Positions 35,057 through 45,144 of a stretch of 64,000 bases of DNA are shown here, in pieces. The position numbers and the translations under genes are program-made. The notes under the pieces were generated by a model. The model saw only the letters and a list, made by a program, of their open reading frames with translations. It did no database searches and was not told the origin of the DNA. Each line of letters starts with the position of its first letter. Positions within the stretch are counted from its first letter, which is position 1. The stretch is from Artocarpus heterophyllus (taxonomy: Eukaryota > Streptophyta > Magnoliopsida > Rosales > Moraceae), in NCBI GenBank assembly GCA_025403435.1, contig CM046348.1, positions 25,541,899-25,605,898 of the forward strand, in the 5' to 3' direction.

Positions 35057-36394
35057 TTTAAAAAGGAAAAATCTAATAAGATTAGAATTAAGGTTTTCTG
35101 TACTCATCCAATCTCTTCTCTCACATAAACCCATAAATATACCTCTAAGCCACCAAAGTCTTCATTCTCTTAATTTCTAACTAAAGAAATTTCTCTTTCA
35201 CCACTCTCAAAAATCTCTCCAAGAAATCTTCCATCATCTCTCTAATTCTAAAAGCCAAGAATTCATTATTCTTAATTCCTTTCACCTAAGTACAAGGAAT
35301 TATTTTTAGGAATTTTGTGTGCAAGTATTCGCCTTTGTTGAAGAAAATATAAGAATTAAATGTATGTTTTAAGTTTTCATGATTTTGAATTCTTATAATT
35401 GATATATATTGTTTTGTGATAAACTTTGTCAGAAAATTGTTCTTTTATGATTGTGAATGTGTATGCATGTATGTTACTTTATGGTTGAAAACATTTATGT
35501 TCATATGATATCATGAAATTTCATAAAAATAACGTTTTGTTGTTGGAGTATGACAAGAGAATTTGAGGGTTTTTGGTTTGTTGGTAAGGTGGCTGGTAAC
35601 GTTTTGAAATCAAATGATTTTATTTTGCTACAATTCTTAGATATGATGTGTATATAAATTTTAGATATGTCTGGGATTTTTTACAATTTTTCATTCAAAA
35701 TATTTTTACAGTTATGAGCTTTCAATCAAACATTGCTCACAAAATTGTAATTGCTGACAGATTTGTATTTTTGTTTTGTACAATCCATTTTACGAGGCAA
35801 AAAGCGTCTTTTAATTCTAAAAAAAATTATGAATCATTGCTAATATGTTAACTAAATGTATGTAAAGTTTTAGCTTCATATCCTTATTATGCTTTAAGAT
35901 AAAATTTGTTGATTGACAAGTACTCAGTGGTTATAAATGTCTGTCTAATATGCTCTATGTAATTCATGAGATGATAAATCATATTTATAAATATGTTTTG
36001 CATGATTTTTTATTTTCAAACTTATATTTATAAGTTAACCATGTCACATAAAAATTTCAAAAGCATATCATACATATTTGTTTTTATAAAAATATTTGAA
36101 TGGAACAAGTTTGATGTCTAACATGTCTGATGTTAATATTAACTTTGAATTCGAACGTGTGTCTTGAATTACTTCAAATTTATTTGAAGTTGAATTTTGG
36201 ATATGTTATTTCCTTATGTGTCTCTTATATGTAGTAAATTTAATTATTTTATATCATAAATAATTTAATACATAACTTTTAATTAGGACTGCTCACTGCC
36301 CAGACTTTGCTAGCAGATTTTATGGTATTGAATATGTGATTTATTTTAACTATCAAATGAAATTTTTATGGCTAAAGAAAAATCTAAGTATTAA

Positions 36395-36424
36395 ATATAT
36401 ATATATATGTGTGTGTGTGTATGT
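36395..36424 (+). repeat. (TA)n(TG)n microsatellite
   Basis: A run of AT units followed by GT units within the A 3' LTR. The 5' LTR has only a short TATA run at the equivalent site near 16445. Confidence 0.8.
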
Positions 36425-38047
36425 GTTAATTTTATTCCTGTAAATTTTCGTGCTCTAATTGAGTATGAATTGAAAGATATAGGGTTATGAATCCTTAAAA
36501 GTTAGGCAGTTTTTCTTATTGGCAGATTTACTTGAATGTTTTAGAAATTGCAAAAAGATATTTTGGATTAATATTTTCAAGAGAAGAAAATTTGAGTGAT
36601 GTTTGTATATGGTAGCTATGTTATGGAATAATTCTTACACTTTAATTATGCTTATAGTTTGAGATTAGTTTCTCTAAGTCATTATAGGTCAAGTTTTCTA
36701 TCTTTATGTTTCTTGACTTTAAGTGCATGTTTGTGATTCAAAGATGCTTTGTTTTGTTAACAATGATATATGATGATGTACTATGATATTAAATGATATC
36801 ATGAAGAGGAATATTAATTTTATGTATTATATGAATAATTGACATGAACACTCTAAAAGACGAGCATACCGACAACCATGGCAACATCACCCAAGTTATG
36901 GTTTACTAAGCAAGCAAGACAAGTAAGTACATTCTCACCCACAACATGATAAAATTTATGAAAATGCTAAGCAATGTTTTATAAGTAAAGGTTTGTGATC
37001 TAATGTTCTTATTTCAAGACCTTTTTACAATGAACTTTCCTAAGGATGTTTTTATGTTCATGTTTCTTTATGGTTTATGATAGTTTTTCAAAGAAAGTTT
37101 ATATATATATATATGTATGTATGTATGTATGTATATGTATCACTTAATTAAGCATTGCACTCCCTATGTTTTTGCTTATGATGTCCTAAAGGTTAGACTT
37201 GTCATGTTTAGTTTGGGACAAGCTACTCCATTTCTTTCATGACAACGGGCCTATGATGTGTATGTTTATGGTTCAAGACTTGGGCCCCAAAGATAAAATG
37301 AATAATATTTTCATATGGAAGTTTAAATGAAAATATATATTCTATATAAACTTATACCTCATGCACTACTATAATTATGATCAGGATCCTATGTAATGAT
37401 TTTTATGAAATGTTTTATGTTTTGAAATAAGGATGTGCACTTACTAAGCTTACGCTTACTTAGCTTTATATCATGTTGCAGACAAAGGTAAAAGGCATAT
37501 TGAATAGGTGAAGGACAGAGATGGGCGTATGCACTAGGAGTGTTGGATTAGAAACGGAACCACACCATGAAAAGAATTAATGATTTGATCAATGATTTTA
37601 TTATTAATATTACTGTCCGCACTAATTTTGAATCAAGACTTGATTTATTTTTCTATAGACTTTTGATATTGTTTAATATTTCTTTAATTGTGGTTTCTTG
37701 AGGACTATGCCATGTTTCTTTATTTTGGTATGGTTAAATTATTTAGACATACAATTCTTTTTCTCGAGAGATTCAAACATTGTTTGAAGTTTTGTGTGTC
37801 CATAATTTAGAAAATGATTGTATTTGTAAACTAACCATTTTTAGAAGTGATCAATTAACTAAACACTATAGGTATTTTGTTGGGCTAATCGAGGCGAGAG
37901 AAGCAAATCCAGTAAGTAGTTTCAAAAAAAAAATTATGCATGGGGATATTTGTTTAAGCGTAAGTATTTTATTTGAATTATTATCTCAAAATGTTAAATT
38001 AACGGTAAAAATAACGATTATTGTGACGTCCGTAAAGGGGCATTACA

Positions 38048-38052
38048 ATATA
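38048..38052 (+). other. Target-site duplication of element A, right copy
   Basis: ATATA, matching ACATA at 6395-6399 with one transition. Confidence 0.6.
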
Positions 38053-38073
38053 TAAATCTAAAAGTTATACTAC

Positions 38074-38155
38074 CAAAAAGCAGATGTGGTCTTGGGTTCC
38101 AAGATTTTGTGTGTTTCAATAAAGCTCTTGTGGCATGTTCAGCTTTGAGGATTAT
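38074..38155 (-). pseudogene. Putative penultimate exon fragment of the host gene split by element A
   Basis: On the minus strand an open stretch encodes a peptide including HATRALLKHTKSWNPRPHLL. It ends at a GT donor (exon end 38074) that leaves one base of a codon, matching the phase of the acceptor at 6315. Codon use and residues look like a real protein, but I do not recognise it. Its upstream side is cut at 38156 by LTR remnant D, so the gene is broken on both sides. Confidence 0.42.
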
Positions 38156-39530
38156 TATAACGCCCCTAATAAATTAAATAGAAAACTAGAAAATAAAATA
38201 AAACATTAAAACTTTCTGAAAATTTGCCTGGGTCTTGAAACAAATTTTGAAAATTAAAGAAAATATAAAAACAACAAAACCACGGTTTAATGTAACATCT
38301 TTAATTTAATATTATAAACCTCTCATTATCATTATTCCAACCTTCAAGATAGCTTAACACAATCACATATAGAAATATAGGATGCTTACATCATAAGGAA
38401 AACTATTCTTAACAAATGAAGCGGCTCTAACTGGACATAGCTACATAGTTCCCTTGACTATTTTCTCATTGTCACCTCACACTGTATATACCTTGAAAAG
38501 AAAAGATAACCATATTAGGGATGAGTGACAACTTGCTCAATAGGAAAGCCATTACTCACATTTTAGTTTTATTACTTACTATGTTAAACCTGCATGATTT
38601 GTTCATTCATAATATTATTTATAACAAATCCATTTTTGTATAAAACTGGTGGATGCTCTACAATCAAACATTACCATGTTTCTATATCATAAAATAGTAT
38701 ACATAATTAAATAATGTTTTTGGACATCCACAAAGAAATTGAGAATTTGTGTCTCTTTACTCAACGAAACCCCGAAGGGTGAGCTTGACAACTCAATGCA
38801 CCGAATCATGAGTTGTCAGTGAAGGGACATCGAGTCCTAGATTCTCACTAAGACGTTTCCTATATAGTGTGTTCTGAGACTTTTGATCCAAGGGAGTACC
38901 GACGCCTCCTCCCCATTTACCTTTTAGGGTATACGTGCCCAAGGACGTAATCACTACCCTCTTCACATCTCACCATTATCTCATATCCTTACCTATATGT
39001 AAAGTCAGTATTATCCAATCATGCTTCTCAAAATTGTATTAAAACATATCAAAACAATTTGACCTCGTAGTAAATTACAAGATCGGTCAACAATATTATG
39101 TTCTACGTGATATTCATATAATAATATTAACAAATAATATATAATTTATCTTACAAAACAACAATCAATTTTAATTAAATAAAACCTCATAAAAGTTAAG
39201 TAATAAATTCATATCTTATTGGCAAATTATTGACAGATAACTTCTAACTTGTTAACACCACCACGTATGCTCCAAATACGTCCTTGACTTTAATTCATAG
39301 AAGGATTAAAATCTAACTAAATTAGCTACATCGTAATTATGTCAATTTATTTTATTAGTGTGTCTTACAAATAATATGCTCACAGTATGCATATAAGTTT
39401 AAACACGAATTTTAATAACAAACTTAACCCATATTTTGATGTAAAATATTATGTAAATATTTTTAAAACAAAATAAAATGAAATTAAATATTTTGAAAAA
39501 TAAACAATTGAAACAAAAATTTTGAAATTT
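38156..39530 (-). repeat. LTR remnant D, same family as element C, reversed and 5'-truncated
   Basis: On the minus strand it ends GGGGCGTTATA at 38156. Blocks match the element C LTR (52900-54207) in reverse: the region around 38760-38960 pairs with 53360-53580, and 39200-39330 pairs with 53010-53160. The LTR start is not found, so it is a truncated or solo LTR. It contains the stretch missing from C's left LTR, which shows that stretch is ancestral. Confidence 0.7.
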
Positions 39531-39597
39531 GGGTTGGGTCATGTCGGTCTAGTTTAATAATATATAAAATAAATGCGATTGAATTTGGCATAAGTAA

Positions 39598-39680
39598 AAG
39601 TCATAGTGAAGTGGTCTAACAAATGATCAAGTACTAAAAGGTTGCAAATTCAAATCTTGGGGTGGGTACTTTTCTTGTTA
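39598..39680 (+). repeat. Possible tRNA-derived SINE relic
   Basis: AGTGAAGTGGTCTAAC (box A-like) is followed about 25 bp later by GGTTGCAAATTCAAATCTTG (box B-like), then GGGTGGG and T-rich sequence. The layout fits plant SINE heads. Ends and target duplication are not resolved. Confidence 0.35.
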
Positions 39681-39970
39681 TATATGTTCTGCTAGACAAA
39701 AACAATGATGTAGTTTTTAAAAAAATGACATTTTTTGGAAAATTTTGTATAATTGTTTTCTTCTTCCTTCATTTTTGGTCTCTAAACAACTTAGTAAGCA
39801 TAAGATCAATGCACAAACCATACATATATACTAAAAACATAATTTAAAAAAAAAAATCCCAAGTTCAGAGTTTGAAAATTTTAGCTTAAAACCTTTGGAA
39901 AATGCTTTGAAAACTTAAGCCATCAATGATCCTTGAGGCTTTTGAACAAGTTATATGTAGCTAAAGGTAT

Positions 39971-41597
39971 ATGTCGAGTCTTACTCATTCCAGTCTTGAA
40001 TCTTCATCGTCTGCTTTGTCTTGTTCTAAGCCAAAGATATATGTAGCTAGTACTGTCCCTACTTTTGTGGAGGAAGCTATGCAACAAGATCATTGGAAAG
40101 CCGCTATGGAGGATGAATATTTGGCACTCATGAGGAATCCAACCTGGTCTCTAGTCACTTTACCTAAAGGAAGGCAAGCTATTGGCTATAAGTGGGTTTG
40201 GAGAGTCAAAGAAAATCCAGATGGCACAATTCAAAGGTACAAGGCTCAGCTTGTTGCAAAAGGCTTCCATCAAGTAGCTGGATTTGATTTCACTGAGACT
40301 TTTAGTCTAGTGGTAAAACCAACAACCATTACAGTTTTCCTAATCGTTGCCTTGAGTAGAAACTGGTGTGTTAGACAATTAGACCAAAATAATGCATTCT
40401 TAAATGGAGAGCTAAATGAAGAGGTGTACAGGGAGTAGCCTGTAGGATTTATTGATCCTCTATTTCCTCACTTTTCAAACTGCATAAATCTTTGTATGGT
40501 TTAAAACAAGCCCCAAGAGCTTAGTTTGAAAAGCTCTACACTACTTAACTTGAATTTGGATTCACTTCAGCCAAGTCATATTAGTCGCTTTTTGTTCAAG
40601 TTACAGCACAACATACAACATTCATTCTTGTGCATGTTCATGACATTTTGGTTACAGGAAGTTGTTCAAAAACTGATCAAGTGCTATTGACAATTTGAAG
40701 AAAAAAATTTCCTTAAAAGACCTTGGTGCAATGAGTTTCTTTTTGGGCATAGAAGTCAATAAGACAAGTGAAGGGCTGTTGTTAAATCAAACTAAATACA
40801 TCACAGATCTTCTTTGCAAGGCTAAAATATAAGGGTCAAAGCCAGTTTCAGCTCCTACAAATAGTGGCCTTCAACTAGCTAGCTACGGTAGTGATCCAAT
40901 GTCTAATGTTAAGCTTTACAGAAGTATAGCAGGAGCACTTCATTATGTTTCCATAACCAGACCTGAACTGGCTTTTAGTGTCAATACGGTCTGTCAATTC
41001 CTGCAGAATCCTCTAGAAGTTCACTGGAAAGCAACTAAACACATTCTAAGGTATCTTAAAGGTATTTTTGATTATGGACTGCATTTGAAAGGCTCTAATT
41101 CCAGTTTAGAATTGGTAGGCTACAGTGATGCAGATTAGGCCACAAACATAGATGATCAAAGATCAACATCTGGATATTGTGTCTTCCTTGGCAACAACTT
41201 GGTAGCTTAGCAATCCAAGAAACAACATACTGTTTCCAGATCTTCAAATGAAGTTGAATACCAAAGTCCTGCAATCTTAGTTTCAGAAATCATTTGGATA
41301 GAGTCACTGCGAGGAGAATTACAAGTTGTCAGTGGCAAAACACCAGTCATATGGTGTGATAATTTGAGCACTGTCATGTTAACAGCAAATCATGTTTTCC
41401 AAGCTCGAACAAAAATAAAGAACTTGATCTATGCTTTGTACGAGAAAAAGTGCTAAGAAGGATTGTTGATGTCAGACATGTACCCTCTACAGATCAAATT
41501 GTAGATGTATTCACTAAAGCTATTTCAAGTGTTAAGTTTCCTCAGTTTCGTTCCAAACTTAGAGTAGAACCAAGTTCCACGCTAAGTTTGTGGGGGC
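39971..41597 (+). pseudogene. pol: Ty1/copia pol fragment: RT and RNase H
   Basis: A 5'-truncated copia relic. RT starts near 40040 with the conserved EEAMQQDHWKAAMEDEYLAL, then KWVWRVKENPDGTIQRYKA and the GFDFTETFSLVVKP region. The catalytic motif, normally YVDD, reads HVHD at 40633-40644, so RT is dead. The frame changes after 40440. RNase H (about 41115-41590) has SDAD at its start and SSNEVEY in the core. Copia order places integrase before RT, and it is missing here together with gag and protease. The purine-rich TTTGTGGGGGC at 41587-41597 precedes the LTR. Confidence 0.88.
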
Positions 41598-41836
41598 TGT
41601 TGAGAGTAATAGCTAGTTGGTATAACTGTGTAACTAATTGTACACGTAGCAAGTCTTGATCAGTCATAGCTTAGAATTCTGTAGTTAGCTGTCATGTACA
41701 GCTATATATTGTGTCTCAATCAGGTTCTTGACTTTAACGAATAACAAAACAGAATTTAATTCCTTCATATCTATTTTCTCTCACAAAGTTTCTCTCTCTT
41801 TCTTTCATTTTCTCGAGCTTTCCTTCGGGCCAAACA
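41598..41836 (+). repeat. Copia 3' LTR (tentative end)
   Basis: Starts TGTTGAGAGTAATAGC directly after the polypurine tract. It includes GCTATATATTG near 41700 as a candidate TATA box and a CT-rich stretch. The end at CAAACA (41836) is a guess from the usual TG..CA borders, since no second LTR is present to confirm it. Confidence 0.5.
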
Positions 41837-42282
41837 CGATGTAATCCTCATTATCCTATCCAGTCATGCGTGCCAAACGAGGCCTTACGGACATATTTCA
41901 TAGACATATGCTTGGTTAAGTAGCGTTCTGCTTAATCAGTATTGAAGGCAATAGGTTCAAGACTTATGAAATTGAGAAAAGTCATTGGACTTGGTGATTG
42001 TTTTAGGCTACTTAAGTGTAGGCATCGTATCAATACATTTTGTTGAGAGATTTCATTGAGACAGTCTCAATTTTAGTGTTATGTTTGGTACCATACATAT
42101 TTAATACTCATTACAAAACTTGTGAAATCATGGTCGCAACATAAGCCACAACATAATATTATAAAGCTTTACAACGTGCTTCTAAATAATAGAAGCACAG
42201 TACAAGTGATATAGTGGAAGGTTGACTTACCTTAAGCCGCTTAAGAGAACAGATAGAACTCTCTTCTTCTTCCTCCTCATCC

Positions 42283-42445
42283 TCCTCACAGGTTCTTCTC
42301 CCTTTCTTTCTTTCTTTCTCTCTCTTTTCTACCATATCTCACGTTTCTTTCTATGCCGTACAAAGAGCACGAACCAGGATCTCTTCACAGGTTTCTCTCT
42401 CTCTCCCTCTTTTCTACTATATCTCACGTTTCTCTCTACGCTGTA
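42283..42445 (+). repeat. Imperfect tandem duplication of a pyrimidine-rich unit (about 100-bp period)
   Basis: TCACAGGTTCTTCTCC through CTATGCCGTA (42283-42360) is repeated as TCACAGGTTTCTCTCT through CTACGCTGTA (42383-42445). Both share TTTTCTACYATATCTCACG. An ORF across it is low complexity. Origin unknown. Confidence 0.7.
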
Positions 42446-43990
42446 GGAAATGCAAAAGAATTTTTTCTTTCGCTTTTTTTTTTTTTTTTGCTTTATAAGA
42501 AAATAAAGACAAAGGAAAATAAGTATATATAGACAATAATTGTCGAGGGCATACAGTTGAAGGTAAGTTATTCAAAACTAAAATCAAAACAATTCTTAAC
42601 AGAAAAAAAAATATAAACCAAGTTTGATAAACATATATTTCATTCCCTAAAGCGAGAATTTAAAAAAAGCCCAAAAAAAATTAAATTAAAAAAATAACTT
42701 TTATGGTAACATGTACCTTATCCTAAATTTTCCGTACTACCTTTTATGCCAATTTAAAAACGGCTACTACTTGAGTTTTCAGACCTGTCAAGCTCTTCTG
42801 ACAGTACTAAGCCCATGCCACTAAAGCTAGGTACCTGTTTAGTACTTTTGCTATTAACATTCCCTTCTCTTCACTCACTTTGTCTTTTTCATTTTGAAAC
42901 TTGCCAACTCCCATAGCTAAGATTATATGATATGCCTAAATATTTACCATCTCTAAAGCTATATTTTAGACGCCTTAAAAAAGTACCAAAAATTGCTTTT
43001 GAAAAAAGGAATATTTGCTTCCCTTTTACCTCGTCTTTCTAATACCAGATGCGCAGTAAATCTAGGAAAAAAAAAAAAAGAAACATAAGAAAAATTTGCA
43101 AAAAAATCAGTTTTTTCCCCCATCTGACACCTTCAACGAGTCTTCGCCAATATTCGCTCCGGCGCAGCACAAATCAAAGTTTCTCAACCGCCAAACTCCC
43201 ATTTTTCCCGTAATTTGCATAAATTTTCGTCCTCCCCAAACATATCTTGCAAAAAAAGTTATTTAAAAAATCAACCAAGATGTTCAAAGGAGAGAGAGAC
43301 ACAACAGAACTATTTTTCATTAAATGGATTGAATTCCAGCAAGATCCTTGTCTCTCTCTGTAAAGAATTTCAACGTAGCCTTGTGCAACAAAAAAGGAAA
43401 AAAAAAAAGAAAAAAAAATCCTTTTATGCCTTTAACGGAAAAGTTTCCAAATTCATGTCCATTGTTCCATTAGTTTTAAATTGTTTCGTTTTTTCCTCCT
43501 ACAAAAATAAAGTATCTTGATGGAAATCAAGAAAAACAACCCACTAAATTTCCCGATTCATGTCCCTTTATCCCGAGTTTCAGACAAGTTTTTTTCTTTC
43601 CTCCAAAGAAAATAAAGGCTTTCAATAGAAATCAAGAAACACAACCCAAAACCGAATTAACTGAACCTCGAGACTCCCAACATAAAGCTTTGTTTCTTTT
43701 TTCCCTTTTTTTTTTTTTTTTTTGGAAAACCAAAGCGTGGGGGTACAAATAAATTGTTAAACTAAGACAACATTGTTTGAATAAAGCAGCAGTTGAATCA
43801 ACATCGAAAGATGAAACGACGTAGCTTATGATAAGTTTAACAATATCGTTTCGGAAAATTACGTACGATTACCCACCTAAAACAGAGTAAGAAAAGAGAA
43901 AGTTTCAGAGTAATTGGATGAATCGCCATATCATAAATATAAATCTAATAATTAGGAATAAAAAAGGAATCTGACGGTATAAACTAAAAA
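42446..43990. other. AT-rich intergenic stretch, no certain gene
   Basis: Many poly(A) and poly(T) runs. A minus-strand ATG near 43203 opens about 31 codons with ordinary amino-acid use (43110-43203) and a possible donor AAG|GTGTCA. It could be a first exon of the minus-strand host gene, but nothing confirms this. The start of the following Tat LTR lies somewhere in the right part. Confidence 0.4.
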
Positions 43991-44005
43991 AGGAAACAAT
44001 TTTTG

Positions 44006-44020
44006 TGTCTATAAATAAGG
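44006..44020 (+). promoter_or_regulatory. TATA box of Tat-type LTR
   Basis: TGTCTATAAATAAGG is a strong plant TATA box about 180 bp before the LTR end (about 44186). It fits the promoter of the element whose gag follows. Confidence 0.55.
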
Positions 44021-44186
44021 GAATAATCAGAATAGGGGGGACCTTTAGACCATTTAAGAAAATTCTAGAGTGAGAATCTAGAGAGAAAAACTCTAAGAGT
44101 TAAGAGAATTTTTTCCTTTAAACATAGCCTTACCTCAGAGTTTTGGATAGTGATTGTTTGGTCGGATCTAAAAATCTCCCAAACAA

Positions 44187-44205
44187 ATTCAAGCCATCTG
44201 TGGGA
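44187..44205 (+). other. Tat-type primer-binding site region
   Basis: ATTCAAGCCATCTGTGGGA resembles the Tat-family signature around GGCGCCGTCTGTGGGAA that follows 5' LTRs. Only the right half is well conserved. Confidence 0.5.
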
Positions 44206-44251
44206 AATAATCTGAAAGAACAAAAAGCTGCTTTACAAGCCATAATCAGTA

Positions 44252-45129
44252 ATGGCGATTTCAAAGAAAACTATCAAAAATAAAGAAGAAAACCAACAAT
44301 CAGAATCAAATGTCAACATGCCAAACCAGACCATAGATCCGCAGCAAAAATTAATCCAGATTATCAAAAGGTTGCAAACCCAAGCCAAACATTTAAAAGA
44401 AAAAATGCAACAAAAGATGGAGAATCAAAAATATCTATTGAAACAACTTGAAGAAGCTAAAAGGGGAAATCAGAAGCCTTAGGCAAAGATGGTGGACGAA
44501 GTCAAAGTTGAAGAGTTTCCACAAGACAAAGCCGATCCGAACGGAGTCATTTGAGAGCTCACTACAAAGAAGACGTACCCTGAGAAGGAACGAAGAAGGA
44601 TGATAGAGAATAAAGCTCCAAAGATAGCTGACAGGGTAGAAATCTCAGGACAATGTTTTACTAGACAAGACATGAACGAGGAAATAATGAAGAAAGACTG
44701 TTTGGATAGGCAACTAAAAGAAATAAAGAATTTCACTCTGGCGGAAATGGCGAACAAAGAACCCAAAAACATGGCCAAATCCCCTTTCACTGAAGAGATC
44801 TTGATGGAGCCGAAACAGCGAAATTTGTGGCTCTGAAAATGAAGAACTTTGATGGAAAATCAGATCCAGTTGAGTTTCTACATCTATTTCAGCAAGTAAT
44901 GATGTTAGAAACTTCAAACGAACATCTATATTGCAAAGTCTTCCCGAGAATGCTCTTTAGTACATTGGCGACGTGGTTCAACTAGTTGGAACAAGGATCC
45001 ATCTCAAGTTTCCAAATGCTGTCAGATAAGTTCGTAACAGTTTATCTACAACAAAAAAGAAAAGAAGACAATAGCAGATCCCATGAACATAAAAATGAAA
45101 GCAACAGAGAACCTTTGATCCTTGAGTAA
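44252..45129 (+). pseudogene. gag: Tat-lineage gag fragment
   Basis: Starts MAISKKTIKNKEENQQ, with a coiled-coil stretch LIQIIKRLQTQAKHLKEKM. The junction SPFTEEILMEPKQ and then KNFDGKSDPVEFLHLFQQVM is the conserved start of Tat Gag capsid. AFP-type and TWF motifs are recognisable as VFPRMLFSTLATWFN, then GSISSFQMLSDKF. Stops occur at 44480, 44555, 44834 and 44983, with a frame change near 44837. The reading ends at 45129, shortly before element C, and does not resume after C, so the rest of this element is gone. Confidence 0.82.
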
Positions 45130-45139
45130 GTCTTAATTG

Positions 45140-45144
45140 TATAT
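45140..45144 (+). other. Target-site duplication of element C, left copy
   Basis: TATAT, identical to 54208-54212 after the right LTR. The sequence is simple, so chance matching is possible, but the position is exact on both sides. Confidence 0.7.

Larger units (their letters stand above)
6400..38047 (+). mobile_element. Element A: complete but dead chromovirus, host of nested insertions
   Basis: The LTRs begin TGTAACGCC and end GGCATTAYA. The 5' LTR (6400-18082) is split by element N. A primer site follows at 18088, then gag and pol, with pol split by element B at 22347/33698. The coding tail, polypurine tract and 3' LTR (34315-38047) complete it. Removing N (about 8.2 kb) and B (about 11.35 kb) leaves an element of about 12 kb, normal for a Tekay-type chromovirus with about 3.6-kb LTRs. 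Confidence 0.88.
34315..38047 (+). repeat. A 3' LTR (3733 bp)
   Basis: It starts TGTAACGCCTA and ends GGGGCATTACA. It is uninterrupted and therefore shows the original target sequence for N. It has about 190 bp (34907-35098) that the 5' LTR lacks, including two copies of an AATTAGATTAGGATTACACT motif near 35001 and 35034. Microsatellites lie at 36395-36424 and 37100-37137. Confidence 0.88.

Noticed and set aside
43110..43203. Possible first exon of the minus-strand host gene
   Set aside because: Open with normal composition and a GT after it, but no family match, no connection to the other exons and surrounding low-complexity DNA.
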